DNA of 64,000 bases from positions 33,307 to 97,306 of the forward strand of contig NZ_JNXT01000028.1 in NCBI RefSeq assembly GCF_000716675.1, read 5' to 3'. This DNA is from Streptomyces alboflavus. Lineage in GTDB: Bacteria; Actinomycetota; Actinomycetes; Streptomycetales; Streptomycetaceae. The notes below the pieces were generated by a model that was not told the DNA's origin, ran no database searches, and was given only the letters and a program-made list of their open reading frames with translations. The translations under genes and the position numbers were made by a program. Of the stretch, positions 27,293-35,959 are shown piece after piece. Each line of letters opens with the position of its first letter. Position 1 is the stretch's first letter.

Positions 27293-28717
27293 TCACTGTG
27301 CGCCAGGGTGCGGGAGCGGCTGGGAGTCCGTCGCGCCAGCCGCAGACCGCGCCGCCTCACCGGTCTTGCCGTCCCCGGCCCCCTCCGCGCTGTTCACACT
27401 CCTCGTATCCTCCGCCACCGTGCGACGGCGCACCCACAGGAGGGCGCCCGCGAGCATGACGGCGCCGCCGAGCAGCCAGCGCGGGGAGCCCTCCGGGAGG
27501 TGTCCGAGGACCAATCCCGTTCCGGCGCCGACCAGTTGGAGGGAGAGCGACTGGACGGACAGGGCGGTGGCGCGGCCCTTGCTGTCGACGCGCCGGTGCA
27601 GAATGTCGTTCTCGCTCGGGCCCGCGGCGCCGAGCCCCACGTACACGAGGGCGTAGCCGAGCACCGCCAGGGTGAGCGGGGCCGGGCCCGAGGAGACGGC
27701 GGTGAGGCCGAGCAGGAGCAGGCCGCCCGCCGCGGCGCCGAGTCCCACGAGGACGGCGCGCTCGCTCCCGCCCGCGTACCGGGCGAGCGGCGGCGCGAGG
27801 TGGCTGCCCGCCATCGAGCACAGGTATCCGGCGCAGGCGAGGCCCGCGAACAGCACCGCCCCCGACTCCGGTGCGCCGGTCAGGTCCACGGCCCTGCCGG
27901 GGGTGAGGACCTCCACGGTGATCAGGGCGCTGCCCGCCGCGCCGGCGCTGAGGACGATCCGCCGCACCAGCGCGTCCCGGCCGCCGAGGCGCACTCCGGC
28001 GACGACGGTGGCGGGGACGCCGCGAAGGACTCCGCGCAGGGTGGTGCGCTCCCGGGGCGGCTCGGGCAGCGCGGTCAGGACGTACGCGAGGAAGCCGATC
28101 TCGACGACGACGCCGAGCAGGGCCGGTACGGACAGCGGGATGACGAGCCCGGACGTGGCGTCGCTGATGCGGGCGCCGAGGTCGGGGCCGAGGCCGAGGA
28201 GCCAGGGCAGGGCGCCGCCGATCAGGACCCCGGCCGCGAGGGCCGCGGAGGTGGCGGCGCCGCCGCGGGCCAGGCCGGTGCGCAGCTCGGCGTCGGGGCC
28301 CGCGCTCGCGTGCACCGTGTCGACGTACCAGGCCTCGGCGGGGCCGCTCGACAGGGCGCGGCCCGCGCCCTTGAGTGCCATGCCGAGGGCGAGCACCCAG
28401 GCGGTGGTGCCGAGCGCGTGCAGGACCAGGGCGACGAGGTCGAAGAGGCCCGCGGCGGCGAGCACGGCACGGCGTCCGAGGACGTCGGAGAGTCCCCCGG
28501 TGGGGAGTTCGAGCGCGGCGGCGGTGAGGGAGTGCGCCGCGATGCAGCCGGCGACGGCCGCGAGGGCGAGCCCGCGCTCGGTCATGAGCGCCACCATGGG
28601 TGCGATGGCGAGGCCGAGCGGCAGCCAGAACAGCGCGCAGACCGTGACGTAGCGACGGCGGGCGGTGCGGGGGTCGAGGGGGCCGGGGCCGGGCAGGGCG
28701 GCGCGGGTGTCAGTCAT
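27293..28717 (-). CDS. MFS transporter
   Basis: A 474-residue transporter with about 12 helices. The loop between helices 2 and 3 has the MFS motif ELPTGGLSDVLGRRAVL. No substrate can be read from sequence. ATG 28717 lies inside the 3' end of the ArsR-type gene (8-bp overlap), so the two are co-transcribed and the regulator probably controls the pump. Export of a toxic or signalling compound is the likely role. Confidence 0.9.
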   Translation of the reverse strand: MTDTRAALPGPGPLDPRTARRRYVTVCALFWLPLGLAIAPMVALMTERGLALAAVAGCIAAHSLTAAALELPTGGLSDVLGRRAVLAAAGLFDLVALVLHALGTTAWVLALGMALKGAGRALSSGPAEAWYVDTVHASAGPDAELRTGLARGGAATSAALAAGVLIGGALPWLLGLGPDLGARISDATSGLVIPLSVPALLGVVVEIGFLAYVLTALPEPPRERTTLRGVLRGVPATVVAGVRLGGRDALVRRIVLSAGAAGSALITVEVLTPGRAVDLTGAPESGAVLFAGLACAGYLCSMAGSHLAPPLARYAGGSERAVLVGLGAAAGGLLLLGLTAVSSGPAPLTLAVLGYALVYVGLGAAGPSENDILHRRVDSKGRATALSVQSLSLQLVGAGTGLVLGHLPEGSPRWLLGGAVMLAGALLWVRRRTVAEDTRSVNSAEGAGDGKTGEAARSAAGATDSQPLPHPGAQ

Positions 28718-29549
28718 GGGTGTAACCCCGCACGCGTCTCGGGGCGGCCCCGGCCTCGTCCGCCTCGGCGGCACCGTCCACCTCGACCGCCCGGTCCGCC
28801 CCGTCGGCCCCGTTCACCTCGGCCGCCCTGTCCGCCCCGCCGGCCCCGTCCACCTCGGCCGCCCGGTCCGCCCCGTCGGCACCTTCCGCCCGGCGGTCCC
28901 CCGCGTCCCCCTCCACACGCCCCACGACCGGCAGCCCCGCGAAGAACACCACGACCTTCTCGGCCCGCGCCTCCCCCGCGTCCCGTGCCGTCAGCTCCTC
29001 CAGCTTGTCCTCGAAGGCCTGCTTCAGCTCGGACAGCGACTCGGGCGTCAGCGTCGGCAGCAGGTCGGTGATGCCGGACGGCTCCAGCCACTCCCGCCCC
29101 ACGCGTCCGGCGGCCCTGGCGGCCTCGTACCACCCGAGGGACTCCCCCAGGTGGTCGATCTGGCGGCGCGCCATCTTGCCCGTGAACTCGCGGCCGACCG
29201 GCGAGGCCTCCATCGCCGCGTGGTCCCAGGTGGTCACCGCGTGCACCGCGCGCCAGCGGCGCTCCCGGCCGTCCCGGTGCTCGGCCTCGGCGACGAACGC
29301 GTACTTCGCGAGGACGCGCAGGTGATAGCTGGTCGAGGCGGACGACTCCCCCGTCCTGGCCGCGAGCTCGCTGGCGGTGGCGGGCCCGTCCATGCGCAGC
29401 AGGCCGAGGAGCCTGACCCGCAGCGGATGGGTCAGCGCCTTGATGGCGGCGGGCTCCCGCTCCGGGTCGAGAACCCGCAGGTGGTCCCGCCCGGCCGGGG
29501 GCCGTGCCCGGCCCACGGGGCGCTCCGCGTCACGCTCTTCGTCTGCCAT
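28710..29549 (-). CDS. ArsR-family (winged-helix) regulator with repetitive tail
   Basis: A 279-residue regulator. The helix-turn-helix near residues 33-90 reads IKALTHPLRVRLLGLLRMDG, then ELAARTGESSASTSYHLRVL. A helical middle part follows, and the last 70 residues are a Gly/Ala/Asp/Glu repeat (GADRAAEVDGA units), likely disordered. ArsR-type proteins without metal-binding Cys pairs respond to other small molecules. ATG 29549 is the start. Twin palindromes at 29576-29613, 27 bp upstream, are its likely autoregulatory site. It overlaps the MFS gene. Confidence 0.88.
   Translation of the reverse strand: MADEERDAERPVGRARPPAGRDHLRVLDPEREPAAIKALTHPLRVRLLGLLRMDGPATASELAARTGESSASTSYHLRVLAKYAFVAEAEHRDGRERRWRAVHAVTTWDHAAMEASPVGREFTGKMARRQIDHLGESLGWYEAARAAGRVGREWLEPSGITDLLPTLTPESLSELKQAFEDKLEELTARDAGEARAEKVVVFFAGLPVVGRVEGDAGDRRAEGADGADRAAEVDGAGGADRAAEVNGADGADRAVEVDGAAEADEAGAAPRRVRGYTHD
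28775..28882 (-). repeat. 36-bp tandem repeat in the ArsR-type gene
   Basis: Three 36-bp units at 28775, 28811 and 28847 with a few changes, each coding 12 residues (GADRAAEVDGAG type). The array keeps the reading frame and accounts for about half of the low-complexity tail. Confidence 0.85.
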
Positions 29550-29575
29550 ACGGCGAGCGTAGAACGCTGCGAGCA

Positions 29576-29613
29576 CTTTCCCAAAGTCTTTTTGCAGAAT
29601 TTCTTTGGGAAAG
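29576..29613. promoter_or_regulatory. Twin palindromic operators before the ArsR-MFS operon
   Basis: CTTTCCCAAAG (29576-29586) and CTTTGGGAAAG (29603-29613) are exact reverse complements. Each is itself CTTT-n3-AAAG, so two dimers could bind, centred 27 bp apart. The AT-rich character is unusual here. The site begins 27 bp before the ArsR start codon. Confidence 0.75.
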
Positions 29614-29668
29614 GTCGCGGCGGGGACGGCGCCGACGACGAAGCACCCCCGACGCGCCCCCGGACATG

Positions 29669-29705
29669 CCACGCCCCCCGTCGCGACTCGCGACGGGGGG
29701 CGTGG
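29669..29705. terminator. Very strong hairpin terminator
   Basis: An 18-bp perfect stem (29669-29686 and 29688-29705) around a single central base, rich in a C6/G6 run. It lies 17 bp after the stop codon of the 57-residue peptide gene on the minus strand and separates it from the ArsR gene. Confidence 0.85.
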
Positions 29706-29722
29706 GGTGCGCTCATACAGGG

Positions 29723-29896
29723 TCAGTCGATACCGGGGAGGATGTGCGGCTCCGCGAGGTCGTCCTCGTATCCGGCGAGCCGGATGGGAGCCGCCTTGGC
29801 CCACGAGTCCAGGTTGCGGAGCTTCTGGGGACGTCCGCCCCGCTCGCCGCCACGATCGGCCGGCCGCTTCTCCTGCTTGGTCAGATCTGGTGTCAC
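29723..29896 (-). CDS. Unrecognised 57-residue peptide
   Basis: A small gene with strong signals: GTG 29896 is preceded by AAAGGAG six bases away, and an 18-bp terminator follows the stop. The peptide begins VTPDLTKQEKRPADRGG. Its basic, Gly/Arg-rich first half (net positive) is followed by a hydrophobic and acidic second half, KAAPIRLAGYEDDLAEPHI, ending LPGID. There is no signal peptide, membrane helix or Cys. The shape (charged leader, distinct C-terminus) recalls a precursor peptide or a small regulatory protein, but no modifying enzyme is adjacent. I do not recognise the family. It lies between the SDR and ArsR genes, same strand. Confidence 0.72.
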   Translation of the reverse strand: MTPDLTKQEKRPADRGGERGGRPQKLRNLDSWAKAAPIRLAGYEDDLAEPHILPGID

Positions 29897-30171
29897 CGCG
29901 CACTCCTTTGTGTCGCGAAACGGAAGAACGCCGGCTGCGCTGCCTGCGCCTACTGCGCTGTCTTCGCGGTCGCGGTGGCGCCGTGTACGGGCGGGATCGC
30001 GGCAGCGGGTCGCAGCCTGTCCCGGGGCGGCGTAGAGACGCTGGTGTGCGCCGCGTGGCCGTCCGTTCGCCCTAGGTTAACCAAATGAGCGCGGGTCTGC
30101 TCGATGGCGCCAAAACAAGGGGAGGATTCCGGACATGCCTTATTCGCGAGTCCCGCCCGGCCCTGCCGTGA

Positions 30172-31740
30172 CTACCACTTGCCGGGCTTGTAGTCCTTCA
30201 GGAAGACCCCGTACAGGTCCTCGCCCGCCTCGCCCCGCACCACCGGGTCGTACACGCGGGCCGCGCCGTCGACCAGGTCGAGCGGGGCGTGGAAGCCCTC
30301 CTCGGCCAGGCGCAGCTTGTCGTGGTGGGGGCGCTCGTCGGTGATCCAGCCAGTGTCGACCGAGGTCATGAGGATGCCGTCGGCCTCGAACATCTCCTGG
30401 CCGCTGGTGCGCGTCACCATGTTCATCGCGGCCTTGGCGGCGTTGGTGTTCGGGTGCCCGGCGCCCTTGTAGCCGCGGCCGAAGACGCCTTCCATCGCCG
30501 AGACGTTGACGACGTAGGCGCGTCCGCTCGCCGCCTTCTTCGCGGCCTCGGCCATCATCGGCCGCAGGTGGCTGATCAGGATGAATGGCGCGGTGTAGTT
30601 GCACAGCTGGGTCTCGAGCAGCTCCACCGGGGAGATCTGTTCGATGGTCTGCACCCAGGTGTTGGTGTCGACGACGTCCGGCACCAGGCCGCCCGCGTCG
30701 ATGGCCGTGCCCGCGAGGTGCCGCTCGACGCTGGCGTTGCCCGCGACCAGGGCGAGGTCGGCGACCTGCTGCGCGTCCAGGCCGCTGACGCCGACGGGCA
30801 GCGCGGCCGGGCCGCCGAGCTCGCCGACCGCGCCGGAGTTGAAGGCTCCGATCACCTGGTGGGCGGGCAGTTCCCCGGCGGGCAGCGGGGCGCTCTCGCC
30901 CTCGACGAGGGCGGCGTAGGCGGAGGGCAGGCGGCGCACGGTCTGCGTCGCGTTGTTGATGAGGATGTCCAGCGGGCCCTGCCCGGCGACCTGCTCGGCG
31001 AGGCCGACCACCTGCGCGGGGTCGCGCAGGTCGATGCCGACGACCTCCAGGCGGTGCAGCCAGTCCGCCGAGTCCTCCATCGCCTTGAAGCGGCGGATGG
31101 CGTCCTTGGGGAACCGGGTCGTGACGGTGGTGTGCGCGCCGTCGCGCAGGAGCCGCAGCGCGATGTACATGCCGATCTTGGCGCGGCCCCCGGTGAGCAG
31201 GGCGCGCTTGCCGGTGAGGTCGGCGCGGGCGTCGCGCTTGGCGCGGTTCTCGGCGGCGCAGTCCTGGCAGAGCTGGTGGTAGAAGTAGTCGACCTCCACG
31301 TACCGCTTCTTGCAGGTGTAGCAGGAGCGGGGGCGCTGGAGTATGCCCGCGATCTGGCCGGCCTCGGTGACGGAGGACGGCAGGATGCCTTCGGTCTCGT
31401 CGTCGATGCGCTGCGCGGAGCCGGTGGCGGTGGCCTCGGTGACGGCCTTGTCGTGGGCGGTCTTGGCGGCCCTGCGCTCCTGGCGGCGGCGCTGCTTCAC
31501 GGTGCGGTAGATCCCGGCGGTGGCACGGCGCACGGTGATCGCGTCGGGGTGGTCGACGTCCAGCTGGTCCAGCTCGTCGAGGACACTGAGGCAGACGGCG
31601 AGCCGCTCGGGGTCGATGCCCGGGCCGTACGGGCCGAGGTCCCCCGCGGTGGCCTCGTGCCCCGCGTGCCCCTGGTCGCCCCCGCGGTCGTACGCAACGG
31701 CGCCGGCACCCTGCTGCTGGCTGTCCTCTGTCACCGTCAT
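30172..31740 (-). CDS. Zinc-ribbon SDR-family oxidoreductase
   Basis: A 522-residue protein. Residues 1-135 are a helical, charged N-terminal part. C140, C143, C158 and C161 form a zinc-ribbon-like pair (CYTCKKRY, CQDC). An SDR Rossmann domain starts near 177, with ALLTGGRAKIGMYIA as the nucleotide loop and ILINNATQT as the NNAG equivalent. The catalytic Ser is S414 in VVNVSAMEG. The usual Tyr of YxxxK is T432 in HPNTNAAKAAMN, with Lys at 436. Similar proteins occur in plants and bacteria, function unclear. ATG 31740. The 275 bp upstream of the peptide gene, up to this stop, show no other gene. Confidence 0.85.
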   Translation of the reverse strand: MTVTEDSQQQGAGAVAYDRGGDQGHAGHEATAGDLGPYGPGIDPERLAVCLSVLDELDQLDVDHPDAITVRRATAGIYRTVKQRRRQERRAAKTAHDKAVTEATATGSAQRIDDETEGILPSSVTEAGQIAGILQRPRSCYTCKKRYVEVDYFYHQLCQDCAAENRAKRDARADLTGKRALLTGGRAKIGMYIALRLLRDGAHTTVTTRFPKDAIRRFKAMEDSADWLHRLEVVGIDLRDPAQVVGLAEQVAGQGPLDILINNATQTVRRLPSAYAALVEGESAPLPAGELPAHQVIGAFNSGAVGELGGPAALPVGVSGLDAQQVADLALVAGNASVERHLAGTAIDAGGLVPDVVDTNTWVQTIEQISPVELLETQLCNYTAPFILISHLRPMMAEAAKKAASGRAYVVNVSAMEGVFGRGYKGAGHPNTNAAKAAMNMVTRTSGQEMFEADGILMTSVDTGWITDERPHHDKLRLAEEGFHAPLDLVDGAARVYDPVVRGEAGEDLYGVFLKDYKPGKW

Positions 31741-31814
31741 GGCCGCTGTCGTTCCTCACCGCACTCGTGCCGCGGCTCGTCTGAGGTGACCGCGGAAGCT
31801 CCAAAAGCGGAACT

Positions 31815-33218
31815 TTACGTAGCCCGGGCGCCCGGTACCAAACCCGAACGGTCGCCCGCCACTCCCCGTGCGCGCTCGCACACGGCCACGAGCACGGCCA
31901 GTTCGGCGTCCAGGCAGCGCGCGAGAAGGTCCAGGTCCGGCACCGCGGCGGCGTCGGCGACCAGGCCGTAGTGGACACGGCCGCGGTAGGTGGAGACGGC
32001 GACGGCGAGCGCGTGGCCGCGGGCCAGCGGGGCGAAGGGGTAGACCTCGGTGAGCGGGCAGCCGCCGAGGCGCAGGCCGAGGCTGGGCAGCGGCACGCTG
32101 GTGACGAGGACGTCGAAGAGCAGCCGGGCGGCGTGCGCGACGGCGGGGCCGCCGACGCGGTGGCCGATCGGGAGCACATGGTCGGCGAGCAGCGCGACGG
32201 CGCCCGCGCCGCGGGTGGGGCCCGCGTCCTTGTTGCGGTCCATGGCGGTGCGCACGGCGCGCAGCCGGGCCAGCGGGTCCGGGTCGTCGACGGGCAGCCG
32301 GACCAGATAGCCGGAGAGGCGGTTGCCCTGCGGGTGGGCGGTGCGCGGGCGGCGCCGCGAGACGGGGACGAGCGCGCGCGGGGCCACGCCCGCACTGCTG
32401 TCGCCCCGCTCGTCCAGCCAGCGCCGCAGCGCCCCGGCGACCACGGCGATCAGGACGTCGTTGACGGTGCCCCCGACGGTCTTGCGGACGCGGTGCACGT
32501 CGTCCAGGTCCAGGGCGACACCCGCGGTGCGGCGGGTGCCGGTGGGCCGGGAGGTGAGGGCGTCGCAGGAGCGGACGTCCCAGGTCGCGCGGGCCACGGA
32601 CGCGCCGATGTCGAGCGCGCGGCCGACGTCGGCGGCGGCGGAGCGGGCCCCGGACAGGGCGGAACCGACGGTGCCGGGCAGCCGCCGCGGGTCGAGGGCG
32701 TGCCACCACGGCGTCTCGGGGACGGGCCGTGGCGCGCGGGTGGGCGGGAGTTCCATCGGGTCCATGACCCCGGCGGCCAGGGTGAGGGCGCGCAGGCCGT
32801 CGGCGAGGGCGTGGTGGAACTTGAACAGGACCGCGAACGAGGTCCCGTCGGCGGCGGGCAGGACGTGCGCCTCCCACGGCGGCCGGTCCCGGTCGAGGGG
32901 CCGCTGCATGAGCGCGCCCGCCGCCGCGTGGAAGTCGGCCGCGGGCGGGGCGAGGTGGACGTGGTCCAGCGGGTCGAAGCCGGGTGCGGGCGTGCGCTCG
33001 GCGCCGCCGGGGGGCAGCAGCACGTGCCGTATCCGCATGCCCAGGCCCGGGACGCCCGGGGCGCGGGCGGCGAGCAGGTCGGCGGCGTGCGCGGCGGCGG
33101 ACGGCGAGTCCGCGGCGAAGACGCCGAGTGCCCCCAGGTGCATGGGGTGCTCGGCGGACTCGATGCTCCAGAAGGCGAGGTCGAGCGGGGCGAGCAGGTC
33201 CGAGCTCTCAGAGGTCAT
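31815..33218 (-). CDS. WS/DGAT-type wax ester synthase/diacylglycerol acyltransferase
   Basis: A 467-residue acyltransferase joining acyl-CoA to fatty alcohol or diacylglycerol, giving storage lipid. The catalytic motif HHxxxDG is HHALADG at residues 135-141. The N-terminus MTSESSDLLAPLDLAFWSIE and the later NDVLIAVVAGALRRWL and NRLSGYLVRLPVD are typical. ATG 33218 is used; the frame stays open upstream without a better start. It precedes the SDR gene by 74 bp on the same strand. Confidence 0.9.
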   Translation of the reverse strand: MTSESSDLLAPLDLAFWSIESAEHPMHLGALGVFAADSPSAAAHAADLLAARAPGVPGLGMRIRHVLLPPGGAERTPAPGFDPLDHVHLAPPAADFHAAAGALMQRPLDRDRPPWEAHVLPAADGTSFAVLFKFHHALADGLRALTLAAGVMDPMELPPTRAPRPVPETPWWHALDPRRLPGTVGSALSGARSAAADVGRALDIGASVARATWDVRSCDALTSRPTGTRRTAGVALDLDDVHRVRKTVGGTVNDVLIAVVAGALRRWLDERGDSSAGVAPRALVPVSRRRPRTAHPQGNRLSGYLVRLPVDDPDPLARLRAVRTAMDRNKDAGPTRGAGAVALLADHVLPIGHRVGGPAVAHAARLLFDVLVTSVPLPSLGLRLGGCPLTEVYPFAPLARGHALAVAVSTYRGRVHYGLVADAAAVPDLDLLARCLDAELAVLVAVCERARGVAGDRSGLVPGARAT

Positions 33219-33323
33219 GACTCGCTCTCGTGTCGGCGGTCGGCAACGGGAGCCAGCAGCCAATCACCCACCGACAACTACGGTCAAGTGCGATCTAGCT
33301 ACGCACAGTTAACAACAGATTAA

Positions 33324-33361
33324 GGCCCGTCCTTCCCGGAAACCACCGGGAAGGACGGGCC
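33324..33361. terminator. Hairpin terminator of the GH92 gene
   Basis: A perfect 16-bp stem (33324-33339, 33346-33361) with loop AAACCA, 42 bp past the GH92 stop codon on the minus strand. It isolates the GH92 gene from the WS/DGAT gene. Confidence 0.85.
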
Positions 33362-33403
33362 TCGTGGGACGTCAGTGACGGCACCTTCACCGCGAGCGGA
33401 CGG

Positions 33404-35743
33404 TCACCTCACCACGGGCGGCGCCGCCTCGGGTGACGTTCCCCACGTCGACGGCTTGTCCCCGACGGCGAACGACAGCTCCCGCAGCCCGCGGATGTCG
33501 CCCGTGCGCAGATACGTCCGCCCGTAGTCCGCGCCGTCGGCGCTCACCGACTGCACGTACCGCCGCTCCGGCGACGTGCCCGGTGCCTTCACCGTGAACC
33601 GTCCGCGCGGGTAGTAGCGGCGGTCCAGGCCGAGGTCGACCCGCTCGAAGACCGGCGTGGACAGGCCCCAGGTGTCCGTGCCCGGCTGCACCGGGAAGAT
33701 CCCGATGGACGAGAGCACGTTCCAGGCGGACATGGTGCCGAGGTCGTCGTTGCCGGTCATGCCGGTCGGGGTGTCCGTGAAGAGCGTCAGCGCGGCGTGC
33801 ACCACGTCCGTCGTCTTCCACGGCTGCCCGGTCGACAGATACGTGTACGGGGCGATCAGGTCGGGCTCGTTCTGCGGGTTGTACTTGTCCGCGTTGTAGT
33901 AGTCGTACGGGCCGTTGACCCACACCTCGCGGGCCGTCTTCGCGGGGTCCTTCAGGAGCTGGTCGTAGGCGAAGAAGGAATCGAGACGCCCGTTCGTGGC
34001 CTGCTTGCCGCCGATCAGGTCCACCATGCCGGGCAGGTCCTGCGGCACCAGCCACTGGTACTGCCAGGACGTGCCCTCGTGGAAGCCCTCGCTCTTGGCC
34101 GGGTCGGCGGGTCCGGTGAACGCCCCCGCCCTGTCCCGCGCCCGGAAGAACCCGGTCGAACCGTCGAAGATCTTCCGGTAGTTCTGCGCCCGCGCCGCGT
34201 ACCGCTCGGCGTCCTTCTCGTGCCCGAGCTCGCGCGCCATCTGCCCGAGCATCGCGTCCGACAGGGCGTACTCCAGGGTGGCCGAAGCGCCGTGGTCGTA
34301 GTCGGAGTCACCGGGCTTGGCGTGCGGGCGGCCCTTGACGTAGGGCGCGAAGCCCTCGGCGATGTACTCCTTGTTGGCCTCGCGGCCCACCGGCGCCGCG
34401 TCGGCGGGCGGCACCCCGTCGGCGTTCTTCTTCAGCGCCCGGTACGCCTCCTCCTCATGCCCCTTGAGCAGGCCCTGCTGGTAGGCGTTGGTGAGGAACG
34501 GCGTGACCGGGTCGCCGGTCATGATGTTCGTCTCGACGGTGCCGTAGCCCCACTTGGGCAGCCAGCCGCTCTCCTTGTCGATCCTGAGGACCGACAGGGC
34601 CATGTCGCGGGACTCGCGCGGGGCGAGCAGCGCGAGGAGCTGGGCCTGGGTGCGGTAGGTGTCCCACAGGGACCAGTTCTGGTAGTACGTGAATCCCTTG
34701 GCACGGTGGGTCTTCTGGTCCCAGCCGGTGTAGCGGCCGTCGACGTCGCTGCCGATGTTCGGCGCGAGGAACGAGCGGTACAGGGACGAGTAGAAGGTGC
34801 GCCGCAGCGTCTTGTCGCCGCCCTGCGCGCGCACGTCGTCGAGCCGGTCCTCCCACTTCGCGCGCGCCGCGCGCTCGACGCGGCCGAACGAACGCCCGCC
34901 CTCCGCCCGGAGGTTGAGAGCCGCACCCCGCGCGTCGACGTAGGACAGCGCGGTCGTCGCCTCGACGGTGCGGTCCTTGGAGGTGTCGAAGCGGACGTAC
35001 GCGCCGTTGCGCTCGGCGTCGGCCGAGGACTTCCGGGAGCCCGCGGTGACCGTGCCGCCCTTCCAGGTGCCGGCCGACGTGAAGGGCCGGTCGAAGCGGG
35101 TGACGGTGTAGAGCGTGTACGGCTTGGTGTCCTGGCAGAAGCCGCTTCCGGTGATCTTCGTGCGGACGGTGCGGCGGTCGAGGATCTCGACGTCGGTGCC
35201 CACGGTCTTGTGCAGGGACTGGCCCGCGTTGATGAGGACGTTGGCCTTGTCGGTGGCGGGGAAGGTGTAGCGCTGCACGCCGGTGCGCTCGGTCGCGGTC
35301 AGCTCGGCGCCGATGCCGGACTTCAGGCCGACCTTGTAGTAGCCGGGGCGGGCCGTCTCCGTGTCGTGGCTGAACTCGGCGGCGTACTTGGCGTAGTCGG
35401 TCTCCGTCACGTCCCCGGTCGTCGGCAGGACCGGCAGGTCGCCGCCGAGCCCGCAGCCCACACCGGACAGATGCACGGCGGAGAAGCCCCGGATGTGCGT
35501 GTCGGAGTGGTCGTAGCCGGTGTTGTGGCCGGTGTCCGGCGAGAGCTGCACCATGCCGAAGGGCACGGCGGCGCCCGGGTAGGTGTTGCCCTCGTTCTCG
35601 GTGCCGATGAACGGGTTGACCAGGTCGGTCAGGCGCTCGCCGCGCGGGGCGGCGTCGGCCGACGGGAGGGTGAGGGCGCCGCCGAGGAGCGCGGTCGCCA
35701 CCACCGCCGTCCCCGCGCCGCGCAGCCGGTGGGTCCATCTCAT
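33404..35743 (-). CDS. Secreted GH92 alpha-mannosidase
   Basis: A 779-residue calcium-dependent exo-alpha-mannosidase. The signal peptide (about residues 1-28, hydrophobic core then ADA-AP) directs secretion. GH92 hallmarks are VNPFIGTENEGNTYPGA, PFGMVQLSPDT, FTYYQNWSLWDTYRTQ and GNDDLGTMSAWNVLSS. It trims alpha-mannose, often alpha-1,2, from high-mannose glycans. ATG 35743 has AGGAGG 11 bases upstream. A perfect LacI-type palindrome begins 20 bp before the start codon, in the leader. It sits beside a secreted GH2 enzyme and a LacI regulator. Confidence 0.95.
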   Translation of the reverse strand: MRWTHRLRGAGTAVVATALLGGALTLPSADAAPRGERLTDLVNPFIGTENEGNTYPGAAVPFGMVQLSPDTGHNTGYDHSDTHIRGFSAVHLSGVGCGLGGDLPVLPTTGDVTETDYAKYAAEFSHDTETARPGYYKVGLKSGIGAELTATERTGVQRYTFPATDKANVLINAGQSLHKTVGTDVEILDRRTVRTKITGSGFCQDTKPYTLYTVTRFDRPFTSAGTWKGGTVTAGSRKSSADAERNGAYVRFDTSKDRTVEATTALSYVDARGAALNLRAEGGRSFGRVERAARAKWEDRLDDVRAQGGDKTLRRTFYSSLYRSFLAPNIGSDVDGRYTGWDQKTHRAKGFTYYQNWSLWDTYRTQAQLLALLAPRESRDMALSVLRIDKESGWLPKWGYGTVETNIMTGDPVTPFLTNAYQQGLLKGHEEEAYRALKKNADGVPPADAAPVGREANKEYIAEGFAPYVKGRPHAKPGDSDYDHGASATLEYALSDAMLGQMARELGHEKDAERYAARAQNYRKIFDGSTGFFRARDRAGAFTGPADPAKSEGFHEGTSWQYQWLVPQDLPGMVDLIGGKQATNGRLDSFFAYDQLLKDPAKTAREVWVNGPYDYYNADKYNPQNEPDLIAPYTYLSTGQPWKTTDVVHAALTLFTDTPTGMTGNDDLGTMSAWNVLSSIGIFPVQPGTDTWGLSTPVFERVDLGLDRRYYPRGRFTVKAPGTSPERRYVQSVSADGADYGRTYLRTGDIRGLRELSFAVGDKPSTWGTSPEAAPPVVR

Positions 35744-35762
35744 GCGTGGGAACGCCTCCTTG

Positions 35763-35774
35763 GACAACGTTGTC
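35763..35774. promoter_or_regulatory. LacI-type operator before the GH92 gene
   Basis: GACAACGTTGTC is a perfect 12-bp palindrome directly upstream of the ribosome site. The CAACGTTG core recurs before the GH2/LacI genes, so the LacI protein at 38798-39811 is the likely binder, acting as a roadblock. Confidence 0.78.
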
Positions 35775-35959
35775 ACTACCTCGGGCGCGCTCATTCTTCG
35801 GGCGCGTACGTGTACTCGTCAAGGGTGCTGCGGGTGTGGCGTCGGGTCGGCCCGCGCCCGGGATCCGGAAACGCCCCGGGCACGACGCCGGACACGGTTC
35901 CGCGCAGGGAGATGTGCTCCGGCCCGCCCCCCACGGACGGGCCGGAGCACATCGGTCCG

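Noticed and set aside
30135..30344. Plus-strand 69-residue open frame with a good ribosome site
   Set aside because: It is antisense to the 3' end of the SDR gene, and the product is a Pro/Arg/Gly-rich shadow; the GGGGAGGA is probably chance.
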